A DNA stretch of 29,872 nucleotides, taken from Methylomarinum sp964397365. GTDB taxonomy: Bacteria > Pseudomonadota > Gammaproteobacteria > Methylococcales > Methylomonadaceae. The position numbers and the translations under genes were made by a program. The stretch covers positions 1-29,872 of the forward strand of contig CAYNIU010000018.1 of assembly GCA_964397365.1 (NCBI GenBank), given 5' to 3'. Shown piece by piece: positions 16,010 through 23,903 of this stretch. The notes beneath the pieces are model-generated. The model ran no database searches. It was given only the letters and a program-made list of their open reading frames with translations, and was not told the DNA's origin. The first letter of the stretch is position 1. The number at the start of each line of letters is the position of its first letter.

Positions 16010-16917
16010 TGGTTCAAATTATTCCATGTACGCTCCTTAACCTTGGTATGCTGGCAGCGATCAATAAACACATGAATGAACAGCGCGACAAGGATCATGG
16101 ATGTTCCTGTTAGCACTTTCATTGTCAGTGGTTCACTATTGACTGTATAACCAATAAATAAAGCGAGTACTGGTGAAATAATAGTGATCATCGCCACGTT
16201 AGTGGCTGGTAAATGTGTCAATACATAATAATAAAGTGCAAAACCGATTGTTGTTGCAATAACTCCCAGGTAAATAATAGCGGAAAGCGTTTGCCATGAC
16301 AGTGTATATGGCAAACGCCCGTTTTCAAGAAGATACCAACTTCCCAGATATGGCGGCATGGCAAATAACAAACCGCCGCCAACCTGAATCATGGCCGGTA
16401 ATTTTGCCCGTATCTGCTTGACCCAGACAGCGCTGACAGAATGCAGAAAAGCGGCAATCAACACGCCGATGATACCTTGTATGGCTTGATAGTTGAGTTC
16501 GATAGCTGAACTGAACATCATTACAAGACCGCCTAAACCCAACAAATAGGATGAAATTTTCCCTGCACCCAGACTGCGTTCTTTCAGAAAAAAAGCCGAT
16601 AATAATGCTGTCATAAAAGGTGTTAAGCCGAAAATAACCGAAACCCAACCTGAAGGAATAAAACGTGATGACCAGTAAACGGCCATCATGGCGCCGAATA
16701 TTTGCAAGGCCACTGCCAGATAGGTTTGTTTGGCGCGGCTATGCCACGGGAGTCGTTTACCTGTCAGTATCAGGATGAGAAACACACCAAGCATACCGAT
16801 AATCATGCGTGAGGCGGCGCCAAAAACAAAACCGGCTCCTTCAGCGCTCCACTTAATAGCCAATGGGGTCGTAGCCCAAAGCAAAATAACACTGAAATAA
16901 GCGGCAAAAATTCGCAT
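16006..16917 (-). CDS. EamA/DMT-family inner-membrane transporter
   Basis: A 303-residue drug/metabolite-transporter superfamily protein with about ten transmembrane helices arranged as two EamA repeats. The first repeat includes ILLWATTPLAIKWSAEG and FILSGLTPFMTALLSAFFL-like helices (here VIFGLTPFMTALLSAFFLKE). The second includes YLGVIATTIGFALYYYVL and the closing ATNVAMITIISPVLALFIGY. The substrate of such carriers (amino acids, nucleobases, sugars phosphates) cannot be read from sequence. It is monocistronic with a good sigma70-like promoter 31 bases upstream of the start. Its stop overlaps galU's stop by 4 bases. Confidence 0.88.
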   Translation of the reverse strand: MRIFAAYFSVILLWATTPLAIKWSAEGAGFVFGAASRMIIGMLGVFLILILTGKRLPWHSRAKQTYLAVALQIFGAMMAVYWSSRFIPSGWVSVIFGLTPFMTALLSAFFLKERSLGAGKISSYLLGLGGLVMMFSSAIELNYQAIQGIIGVLIAAFLHSVSAVWVKQIRAKLPAMIQVGGGLLFAMPPYLGSWYLLENGRLPYTLSWQTLSAIIYLGVIATTIGFALYYYVLTHLPATNVAMITIISPVLALFIGYTVNSEPLTMKVLTGTSMILVALFIHVFIDRCQHTKVKERTWNNLNH

Positions 16918-16947
16918 AGTGATAATATTCCCAAGGAAAATCTGGCG

Positions 16948-16975
16948 ATTATAAACGATACCGGAAAGTTGTGAA
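16948..16975 (-). promoter_or_regulatory. Sigma70-like promoter of the EamA transporter
   Basis: On the minus strand TTCACA (16975-16970) and a perfect TATAAT (16953-16948) are separated by 16 bases, upstream of the start codon at 16917. The five-of-six -35 match and perfect -10 make this one of the best promoter matches in the window. No operator is obvious. Confidence 0.55.
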
Positions 16976-17061
16976 TCGTTGCCGTAACCTTTCTTCAGGT
17001 TATATTCAGCGTGGTTTAATTATGGCAAGGAATAAGCTTAGAAACTTTAGCCGGGTTAACG

Positions 17062-17098
17062 AAAAGTCGTGATAGCCTGAAAAGTCATCACGACTTTT
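17062..17098 (-). terminator. Rho-independent terminator of pntAB
   Basis: A perfect 12-bp inverted repeat, AAAAGTCGTGAT at 17062-17073 and ATCACGACTTTT at 17087-17098, has a 13-base loop. It starts 8 bases past the pntB stop codon. Read on the minus strand the stem ends in four U residues, so the hairpin is strong but the U-tract short. It can also stop transcription entering from the other side. Confidence 0.75.
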
Positions 17099-17105
17099 GT
17101 ATGGC

Positions 17106-18497
17106 TTACTTTTGCAAGGCTTTCAGAACAGATTGCAGACTGTCATTGGCATCGCCGAATAACATCCGCGTGTTTTCATGCATAAACAAGGGATTGCCAA
17201 CTCCGGCATAACCGGTAGCCATACTGCGTTTAAGAACAATAGTGCTATGACCTTTCCAGCATTCCAGCACTGGCATACCGGCAATAGGGCTGTTAGGATC
17301 ATCTAAAGCCGATGGATTAACAATGTCGTTGGCGCCGATGACAATGGTGACATCAATATCGGGAAAATCTTCATTGATTTCATCCATTTCGTAAACAATG
17401 TCGTAAGGCACTTTGGCTTCTGCCAGTAACACATTCATGTGTCCGGGCATACGGCCGGCAACCGGGTGGATGCCAAAACGGACGGTTTTTCCCTGGCCAA
17501 GTAGTAGTTTTGAAATTTCATTGACAGTATGTTGGGCTTGAGCGACCGCCATACCGTAACCGGGAATAATCATGATGTTTTTGGCTTCGCTTAGCAACTC
17601 TACGGTTTCATTCACATCAATCGCCTGTACTTCACCCTCGACTTCAGTTGCAGCGCCACCGCCGCTACTACCGAAACCGCCGGCAATGACACTGATAAAA
17701 TTGCGGTTCATGGCGCGGCACATGATATAACTCAAAATAGCGCCACTACTACCTACCAGGGCGCCGGTGACAATTAGCAGATCATTGCTCAACATAAACC
17801 CTGTTGCCGCTGCTGCCCAACCGGAATAACTATTGAGCATAGATATCACCACAGGCATATCAGCGCCACCAATTGCCATCACCATATGTACACCAAATAC
17901 GAAAGCGATCAGTGTCATTAAAATTAACGGCCAGATGCCGTTACCCGTTTCGGCGCCTGTCAGAAACAGATTTCCCAGCCAAATGGTGGCGATCAGTAAT
18001 CCCAGATTCAACCAATGCCGAGCCGGTAGCAAAACCGGCTTGCCATTGATTTTTCCACATAACTTTCCAAAAGCAATGACAGAACCGGTAAAGGTAACGG
18101 CGCCAATAAAAATACCGATATAGATTTCGACTTCATGTATGGTTTTATCAACTCCCGAAAGAGTTGATGTACTATCCATAAAATTAGCGTAACCGACCAG
18201 GACGGCCGCCATCCCTACCAGACTATGCATGATGGCAACCAATTCTGGCATTTGTGTCATTTCTACCTTAAATGCCGCTTTAACACCAAGTGAAGCACCG
18301 ATTAATAATGCAATAACCAGTATGCTATAAGAGGTTACAGCATCACTCATAACGGTGGCAATGACAGCGATAGCCATGCCGACCATCCCGTAGTAATTAC
18401 CTCGGCGGGCTGTTTCCTGATTACTGAGTCCACCCAGACTTAAAATGAACAGAATGGATGCCGTAATATACGACATGGTGACTAAACCTTGTGACAT
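17106..18497 (-). CDS. pntB: NAD(P) transhydrogenase subunit beta PntB
   Basis: Beta subunit of the proton-translocating transhydrogenase, which uses the proton gradient to make NADPH from NADH and NADP. The 463-residue length equals that of the E. coli protein. The N-terminal two thirds form the membrane domain dII with about nine helices. The C-terminal part (about 285-463) is the NADP-binding domain dIII, with the dinucleotide motif IPGYGMAVAQAQ, FGIHPVAGRMPGHMNVLLAE, and the GYAGVGNPLF and LFGDANDSL segments that hold NADP. It lies 9 bases downstream of pntA and is followed by a hairpin terminator. Confidence 0.96.
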   Translation of the reverse strand: MSQGLVTMSYITASILFILSLGGLSNQETARRGNYYGMVGMAIAVIATVMSDAVTSYSILVIALLIGASLGVKAAFKVEMTQMPELVAIMHSLVGMAAVLVGYANFMDSTSTLSGVDKTIHEVEIYIGIFIGAVTFTGSVIAFGKLCGKINGKPVLLPARHWLNLGLLIATIWLGNLFLTGAETGNGIWPLILMTLIAFVFGVHMVMAIGGADMPVVISMLNSYSGWAAAATGFMLSNDLLIVTGALVGSSGAILSYIMCRAMNRNFISVIAGGFGSSGGGAATEVEGEVQAIDVNETVELLSEAKNIMIIPGYGMAVAQAQHTVNEISKLLLGQGKTVRFGIHPVAGRMPGHMNVLLAEAKVPYDIVYEMDEINEDFPDIDVTIVIGANDIVNPSALDDPNSPIAGMPVLECWKGHSTIVLKRSMATGYAGVGNPLFMHENTRMLFGDANDSLQSVLKALQK

Positions 18498-18506
18498 GTG
18501 TTTCTC

Positions 18507-20069
18507 CTATTTTCTGAACATTTCGAGCATACGGCGGGTGACTAGAAAGCCGCCGGCAATATTGATAGCGGCAATTAGAATGGCTAGTCCCGATAAGAGG
18601 GTGATGATGACACCGGGAGCGGAAATTTGTACCAGTGCGCCAATAACAATGATACCGCTAATGGCATTGGTAACACTCATCAAAGGAGTATGTAAAGAAG
18701 CCGATACGTTCCAGATGACCTGATAACCGACAAAACAGGCCAGTACAAAAACAGTAAAGTGCGACATAAATGAGGCCGGTGCAACTGAACCAATACCGTA
18801 TAGGGCAAAACCGGCAATGATTAATGGTAAAAACTGTTTAACCGGTTGCGGAATAACAGAGGGTTTTTCTTCTGTTTCCGCTTTAACAGCAGGCGCCTCA
18901 GTCTGCGGCGCTGGAGCCGCTGATATTTTAGGGGGCGGTGGGGGCCAGGTAATGTTGCCTTCTTGAATAACGGTAGCACCACGAATGACTTCATCGTCCA
19001 TGTTGACGTGTAATGCGCCGTCTTTTTCGGGACATAAATCAGATAGTAAATGACGTATATTAGTGCCGTACAATTGACTGGACTGATTAGCCAAACGACT
19101 GGGTAAGTTCGTATAGCCAATAATGGTGACACCATGTTTGACCACTACTTTATCTTTCGTTGTCAATGCACAGTTACCCCCTTGTTCAGCGGCCAAATCA
19201 ACAATAACGCTTCCTGGTTTCATGGATTCCACCATGCCGGCAGTAATCAATTCCGGCGCCGGTTTTCCGGGAATCAATGCGGTGGTGATAATAATATCGA
19301 CTTCCATAGCCTGGCGGGCAAACAAAGCCATTTCGGCTTCGATAAATTCCTTTGACATGGTTTTGGCATAACCGCCAGAGCCTGTACCTTCTTCTTCAAA
19401 TTCCAGCATCAAAAATTCAGCATCCATGCTTTCAATCTGTTCTTTAACTTCAGGGCGGGTATCGAAAGCTCTGACGATAGCACCCATACTTTTGGCGGCG
19501 CCAATAGCGGCAAGCCCTGCAACTCCAGCACCGATAACCAGAACTTTGGCTGGGGGAACTTTGCCGGCGGCAGTGATTTGACCGGTAAAAAAACGACCAA
19601 AATGCTGGGCGGCTTCAACAATAGCTCGGTAACCGGCAATATTGGCCATTGAACTCAAAGCATCCATTTTTTGCGCTCTGGACATGCGTGGAATACTATC
19701 CATAGCGAGAACAGTCACTTTTTTGTCCGCCAGTCGCTGCATTAATTCCTTATTTTGTGCCGGCCAGATAAAACTGATCAGGGTCTGACCTTCCTGCATC
19801 AGTTCGGCCTCATTTATGGCCAGTTTCGGATGTCTTTCGGGCGCCCTGACTTTTATGATAATATCAGAAGTTTTCCATAACGATTTGGCATTTTCCACGA
19901 TTTTGACGCCGATTTCCCGATAGGCTTCATCGGTGATATCGGCGGCAAGTCCGGCGCCGCTTTCGATACTGACTTCAAATCCCAGTTTAATGATTTTTTC
20001 AGCGGCTTCCGGCGTTGTGGCTACTCTTTTTTCACCTTCGTGTATTTCCTTAGGTATTCCGATTTTCAT
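18507..20069 (-). CDS. pntA: NAD(P) transhydrogenase subunit alpha PntA
   Basis: Alpha subunit of the transhydrogenase carrying the NAD(H)-binding domain dI and four membrane helices of dII in one chain, as in E. coli. The 520 residues include the N-terminal MKIGIPKEIHEGEKRVATTP typical of the alanine-dehydrogenase/PntA family and the NAD Rossmann loop VIGAGVAGLAAIGAAKSMGA. A proline/alanine-rich linker (about 367-400, starting with six consecutive Pro after TW) precedes the C-terminal membrane helices (about 411-515). The start codon follows AGGAGA, a strong ribosome site. It is the first gene of pntAB. Some bacteria split this subunit in two (PntAA/PntAB); here it is fused. Confidence 0.96.
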   Translation of the reverse strand: MKIGIPKEIHEGEKRVATTPEAAEKIIKLGFEVSIESGAGLAADITDEAYREIGVKIVENAKSLWKTSDIIIKVRAPERHPKLAINEAELMQEGQTLISFIWPAQNKELMQRLADKKVTVLAMDSIPRMSRAQKMDALSSMANIAGYRAIVEAAQHFGRFFTGQITAAGKVPPAKVLVIGAGVAGLAAIGAAKSMGAIVRAFDTRPEVKEQIESMDAEFLMLEFEEEGTGSGGYAKTMSKEFIEAEMALFARQAMEVDIIITTALIPGKPAPELITAGMVESMKPGSVIVDLAAEQGGNCALTTKDKVVVKHGVTIIGYTNLPSRLANQSSQLYGTNIRHLLSDLCPEKDGALHVNMDDEVIRGATVIQEGNITWPPPPPKISAAPAPQTEAPAVKAETEEKPSVIPQPVKQFLPLIIAGFALYGIGSVAPASFMSHFTVFVLACFVGYQVIWNVSASLHTPLMSVTNAISGIIVIGALVQISAPGVIITLLSGLAILIAAINIAGGFLVTRRMLEMFRK

Positions 20070-20272
20070 ACGTTCTCCTGAAATGATTGAGGATTAAAAG
20101 TGAGAACTGCAAGATTTTTCTAGATTTAATGAGTATTATTAGAAAAACCCAAGCCTGAGGATATGAGATTGATGTTTTTTTTTCAATTGTTTTCTAAGTT
20201 ATTGTTAATTTAATATAGACTGCTAAGATTACACAAAGAAAGTAAGGAATTACATTTAGGATAATAACGCTT
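20070..20272. other. Divergent intergenic region, pntA / response regulator
   Basis: This 203-base A/T-rich stretch must hold the promoters of pntAB (minus) and of the plus-strand C1-coenzyme cluster. On the plus strand, TTGTTT (20187-20192) with TAATAT 18 bases later and TTGTTA (20203-20208) with TAAGAT 15 bases later are two imperfect sigma70-like candidates. Neither is convincing. A run of nine T residues occurs at 20175-20183. I see no clear operator or RNA structure. Confidence 0.4.
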
Positions 20273-21202
20273 ATGAGAATCCTTGTTGTTGATGACAGTA
20301 AAGCAATAAGACAATTAGTGGCAGAATGCGTAAAAAGCATGGGTCATGAAGTTGTTTTTGCAGAGAATGGTTGCGAATCTCTGGAGTTTGTTAAACAGAA
20401 CCGTGTTGATTTAATTTTAATGGATGTCGAAATGCCTGACATGAATGGTCTGGACGCGACCAAAGCAATTCGGGATTTAAAACAGGATGACTGGTTCCCC
20501 ATTATTTTTCTGACAACACGGGTAGATGATGACGCTTTTACTGACGGTATTTTGGCAGGCGGTGATGCCTATTTGCCAAAACCGCTTAACCCTTTGCGCC
20601 TTCAGTTGACTATTGTTGCCATGGAACGCATTTATTCTATACGGCAAAAGTTATTAAAAGCTCAGCAGCAATTACTTGTGGTCAATAAGGAACTAAAAAA
20701 ACTGTCATTGTTTGATCAATTAACAGGATTGGCTAATCGGAGAAATTTTGACCAGACCTTATTTAAGCAATATGGTCTGGCAACAAGGAATAAGTCGCCT
20801 TTGTCGGTGATTATCTGTGATATTGATTATTTTAAAATTTACAATGACAGTTATGGGCATCAACAGGGTGATGAATGTCTGACGGTTGTGGCGCAAACAA
20901 TTGCCTCGGTTTTAAAACGACCTACAGATCTGGCCTGTCGCTATGGCGGTGAAGAGTTTACCATTATTTTACCCGATACCAACTTACAAGGGGGACGGAA
21001 TGTTGCGGAAACAATACGCTTGGCCGTGCTGGAAAAAAACATTCCTCATGATGGTTCAAAAGTAATGCCTTGTATCACTTTAAGTCTGGGAGTCGCCACC
21101 TATAATGGACAGTTTAAAACTGATGAAGCCATTACCAAAGCGGCTGATGATGCACTTTACCGGGCCAAGGAACATGGTCGCAACCGGGTTGAATTTACAT
21201 AG
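20273..21202 (+). CDS. Response regulator-diguanylate cyclase (REC-GGDEF)
   Basis: A 309-residue PleD-like protein that should make the second messenger c-di-GMP when phosphorylated. The receiver domain (1-120) has the acidic pair D7-D8, the phospho-acceptor D51 in LILMDVEMPDMNG, a TT motif and the lysine of LPKPLNP. A helical linker (about 122-145) leads to the GGDEF domain. The active-site motif is GGEEF at 225-229, a functional variant, and the product-inhibition site R216-P-T-D219 lies exactly five residues before it. The cyclase therefore looks active and feedback-controlled. The cognate sensor kinase is not in the window. It is followed after 9 bases by the nucleotidyltransferase gene, so it heads the cluster transcriptionally, though a functional link to C1 metabolism is only inferred. 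Confidence 0.92.
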   Translation: MRILVVDDSKAIRQLVAECVKSMGHEVVFAENGCESLEFVKQNRVDLILMDVEMPDMNGLDATKAIRDLKQDDWFPIIFLTTRVDDDAFTDGILAGGDAYLPKPLNPLRLQLTIVAMERIYSIRQKLLKAQQQLLVVNKELKKLSLFDQLTGLANRRNFDQTLFKQYGLATRNKSPLSVIICDIDYFKIYNDSYGHQQGDECLTVVAQTIASVLKRPTDLACRYGGEEFTIILPDTNLQGGRNVAETIRLAVLEKNIPHDGSKVMPCITLSLGVATYNGQFKTDEAITKAADDALYRAKEHGRNRVEFT

Positions 21203-21211
21203 GCTGAGAGG

Positions 21212-22150
21212 GTGGACGGGTATCGCGCCAAAGATTTTATTGAAACCCGTGAAGGTCTTGTTTTTGCTGTTGTTGCAGACGCAACAGAAGCAAACAAGGT
21301 TTTATGCTTTTTAAGATATGTGTATGAGCAAGGTCAATGGCGAAAACTCTCAACAGAACAGGCCAATAATTTGTTGGCTGAACAGTATCCTCAATATCTG
21401 CATTATTCAACCATACTGGATGCAAAATTACATGCCGTTGCAATTAGTGATATTGCGAAACATCACCAACCTCAATGTCGGTTAGCCACCTTGCTCAACA
21501 ATAAAGCGAAAGATTATGTTGAGCGAGATGTGCAGATGCTTTGTGATTATTTCAGCCGGAATGGTTTGTCGCTGGAGAATGTCGGGGTTACAGGTTCTTT
21601 GCTGATTGGCGCACAAAATTTAGCCTCTGATATTGATCTGGTTTTTTATGGCCGGAGCGTTTTTCATCACGCCAGAGCCATTGTTTCAATATTAATTAGC
21701 CAAGGTGTTTGTCAGCCGTTGACTGATGATTGTTGGCTGGAATCCTATCAAAGACGGGATTGTGAATTGACGCTTGCTGAATATGTCTGGCATGAACAGC
21801 GGAAATTTAACAAAATAATGGTCAATCAACGCAAAGTTGATTTAAATATGATTACTGATGATAGCTATCAAGATAATGAAAAAAACACAAAGTTAGGCAT
21901 GATTACTATTCAAGCTCGGGTTGAGGATGATTTCTGTGGTTTTGATTATCCGGCGGTATTTTTAATCGAAGATGATAATATTCAGACTGTTGTCTGTTTT
22001 ACAGCAACTTATACCGGACAGGCTAAGACGGGTGAAATAATTGAAGTGTCAGGACAATTGGAACAATCGGCCAATGCTAAAAAACGGATTATCGTTGGTT
22101 CAACCCGGGAGGCTCGCGGTGAATATATTAAGGTCTTAAGGGTTGATTAA
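21212..22150 (+). CDS. Polymerase-beta-type nucleotidyltransferase of unknown role
   Basis: A 312-residue protein with three visible parts. The N-terminal part (about 1-95: DFIETREGLVFAVV, LCFLRYV, and DAKLHAVAISDIAKHHQP) and the nucleotidyltransferase core resemble, to my recollection, archaeal predicted nucleotidyltransferases (COG1665-like). The core reads GVTGSLLIG (G128-S129) followed by SDIDLVFYG, giving the metal-binding pair D140-x-D142. The C-terminal 85 residues look like a small beta-rich domain. A GTG start at 21212 follows GAGAGG; no better start exists. It lies 9 bases after the diguanylate cyclase and overlaps the HAD gene by 8 bases. Function is unknown. Its position ahead of beta-RFAP synthase makes a role in pterin or furan coenzyme assembly worth testing. 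Confidence 0.75.
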   Translation: MDGYRAKDFIETREGLVFAVVADATEANKVLCFLRYVYEQGQWRKLSTEQANNLLAEQYPQYLHYSTILDAKLHAVAISDIAKHHQPQCRLATLLNNKAKDYVERDVQMLCDYFSRNGLSLENVGVTGSLLIGAQNLASDIDLVFYGRSVFHHARAIVSILISQGVCQPLTDDCWLESYQRRDCELTLAEYVWHEQRKFNKIMVNQRKVDLNMITDDSYQDNEKNTKLGMITIQARVEDDFCGFDYPAVFLIEDDNIQTVVCFTATYTGQAKTGEIIEVSGQLEQSANAKKRIIVGSTREARGEYIKVLRVD

Positions 22151-22820
22151 ATCTTCTTTTTTACCTGAATTTTCCGCCGTAATTTTTGATATGGATGGTT
22201 TGGTGCTGGATACCGAAAGTAGTTATTTTATTGCCTGGCAAAAGGCTGCTCAGGCAATGGGCTATGAACTCAGTGAAGATTTTTGTCGGTCATTGTCAGG
22301 ATTGCATTATCAAGCGGTCGAACAACGAATACAGGCTCATTGCGGAACATTATTCAATTGTCATGAATTTGCTCGTCTGAGTGGAATTTATTGGCGTGAA
22401 ACCGTTATGCAGCAGGGAATTTCTGTTAAAAAAGGTTTTTTTTCGATACATGCCGCTATACAGAAACGACAAATTCCTTATTGTTTAGCCACGAACAGTC
22501 GTAAAAACAATACTCAGGAATGTTTACGGTTTGCCGGACTGGAAAAAACTTTTACAGTCATCGTCAGCCGTGATTGCGTAACCAAAGGCAAACCATCACC
22601 GGAAATTTTTTTTAAGGCTGCAGAATTATTGACAGTACCTATTTCAGAATGCCTGATTCTTGAAGATTCGGCTATCGGTATAGAAGCTGCCATGCAAACA
22701 CCGGCATACCCAATTTACATCCCTTCTGAGGCGACGTTTGATCAAGATGTGGCGACAAAAGCCGCTTTTGTCTGTAATGATTTACAAATGCTGGCTGAAA
22801 TGATCATGCTGGTATCCTGA
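22143..22820 (+). CDS. HAD-superfamily phosphatase/phosphomutase-like protein
   Basis: A 225-residue HAD hydrolase of the beta-phosphoglucomutase/phosphoglycolate-phosphatase subfamily with an alpha-helical cap. Motif I is VIFDMDGLVLDT with nucleophile D16 and acid/base D18. Motif II is the LATNSRKNN segment. Motif III is the lysine in KGKPSPEIF, and motif IV is LILEDSAIGIEAA. The start is a TTG at 22143 that overlaps the end of the nucleotidyltransferase gene by 8 bases; the first in-frame ATG lies inside motif I, so TTG is the only sensible choice. Coupled translation is likely. The substrate is unknown. The context suggests a phosphorylated intermediate of coenzyme synthesis or general phospho-metabolite repair. 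Confidence 0.85.
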   Translation: MIKSSFLPEFSAVIFDMDGLVLDTESSYFIAWQKAAQAMGYELSEDFCRSLSGLHYQAVEQRIQAHCGTLFNCHEFARLSGIYWRETVMQQGISVKKGFFSIHAAIQKRQIPYCLATNSRKNNTQECLRFAGLEKTFTVIVSRDCVTKGKPSPEIFFKAAELLTVPISECLILEDSAIGIEAAMQTPAYPIYIPSEATFDQDVATKAAFVCNDLQMLAEMIMLVS

Positions 22821-22827
22821 GATCGTG

Positions 22828-22833
22828 TATAAT
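22828..22833 (+). promoter_or_regulatory. Candidate -10 box upstream of the H4MPT genes
   Basis: A perfect TATAAT preceded by GTG lies 8 bases past the HAD stop codon, followed by a G/C-containing stretch (GGCTCG). No good -35 hexamer stands 16-18 bases upstream. If used, the transcript would have a leader of about 70 bases before the beta-RFAP synthase frame and would separate the biosynthetic genes from the three genes upstream. Confidence 0.4.
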
Positions 22834-22911
22834 AGGCTCGTTTAGGTTTTATGAATTAAATTACCGATAACGCTTAAAAGACCAATTCTGGTTTTCTTTT
22901 CCACTGACTAA

Positions 22912-23901
22912 TTGTTTCCTTTCTTTTACCAAAAAGCCTTGAAAGATCAACACAAAAAAGTCTCGGTTATTGCGCCGGCAAGACTCCATATGGGATTTAT
23001 TGATTTAAGCGGTTCTTTAGGGCGTCACTTTGGCAGTATCGGGGTGGCTCTTAACGAAATAAATACACGTTTGACTTTACGGGCGGCCAAGCAGCTGCAT
23101 GTAAGCGGATCGGCCGCCCAGCGGGCAATAAAATGTACACAAACTTTGTGCAATATACTGAATGTATCAGATCAACTTGAGATTGATATTGTCTCAGCAA
23201 TTCCTGAACATATTGGTCTGGGTTCTGGTACGCAGATGTCGCTGGCTATTGGCGCAGCGCTGAACAGATTTTACGGATTGGGGTTAACTATCAGGGAAAT
23301 TGCACAGTTAACCGATAGAGGGGTGCGTTCCGGTATCGGTATCGGGGTTTTTGAACAGGGTGGACTGGTTGTGGATGGCGGTCGGGGAAAACATACTCAA
23401 ACACCACCGATGATTGTACATATGGATATTCCTGAACATTGGCGATTTATATTGGTATTCGATGAACGTGGACAAGGTTTGCACGGTAAGCAGGAAGTCA
23501 ACGCGTTTAAAAAATTACCACCTTTTTCACATCAGGAAGCGGCACGGTTATGTTATTTGCTTTTAATGCAAGGTTTGCCGGCAATAGCTGAACAGGAAAT
23601 TGCTGTATTCGGGGATGTGATTACTCAATTGCAACGCTCGGTCGGCGAACATTTTGCCTCTGTTCAAGGCGGTGTTTTTACCAGTTCTGAAGTGGCGGAT
23701 GCAATGAATTGGCTGGAGTTGCAGGGTGCTGTCGCCATTGGACAGACTTCATGGGGACCTACGGGTTTTTGTGCAATTGAAAACCCGGAACGAGCTGAAT
23801 ATTTACTACAGCAGTTGCAACAGCGCTATACGGGAACCTCGAATTTAAGTTTTATTGTTGCCAGCGCCCGTAATAGCCAGGCAAATGTTCTATTGGAATA
23901 G
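22912..23901 (+). CDS. mptG: Beta-ribofuranosylaminobenzene 5'-phosphate synthase
   Basis: Condenses p-aminobenzoate with PRPP, releasing CO2 and pyrophosphate: the first committed step of tetrahydromethanopterin synthesis. The 329-residue frame has the family N-terminal motif APARLHMGFIDLSGSLGR and the GHMP-kinase-like loop IPEHIGLGSGTQMSLAIG. RSGIGIGVFEQGGLVVDGGR follows, then the C-terminal SWGPTGFCAIE. The start is uncertain. TTG at 22912 directly follows an in-frame stop, TTG at 22939 is a second choice, and neither has a clear ribosome site. The first ATG (22990) is inside the conserved motif and is too late. This corresponds to orf4 of the Methylobacterium extorquens cluster. Confidence 0.93.
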   Translation: MFPFFYQKALKDQHKKVSVIAPARLHMGFIDLSGSLGRHFGSIGVALNEINTRLTLRAAKQLHVSGSAAQRAIKCTQTLCNILNVSDQLEIDIVSAIPEHIGLGSGTQMSLAIGAALNRFYGLGLTIREIAQLTDRGVRSGIGIGVFEQGGLVVDGGRGKHTQTPPMIVHMDIPEHWRFILVFDERGQGLHGKQEVNAFKKLPPFSHQEAARLCYLLLMQGLPAIAEQEIAVFGDVITQLQRSVGEHFASVQGGVFTSSEVADAMNWLELQGAVAIGQTSWGPTGFCAIENPERAEYLLQQLQQRYTGTSNLSFIVASARNSQANVLLE

Positions 23902-23903
23902 AG

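Noticed and set aside
16985..17002. Hairpin TAACCT/AGGTTA upstream of the EamA gene
   Set aside because: It lies upstream of the better promoter match and is short; no riboswitch-like structure accompanies it.
22821..22911. Stable RNA (tRNA or small RNA) after the TATAAT at 22828
   Set aside because: The promoter-like box is followed by no cloverleaf, no strong stem and no terminator before mptG.
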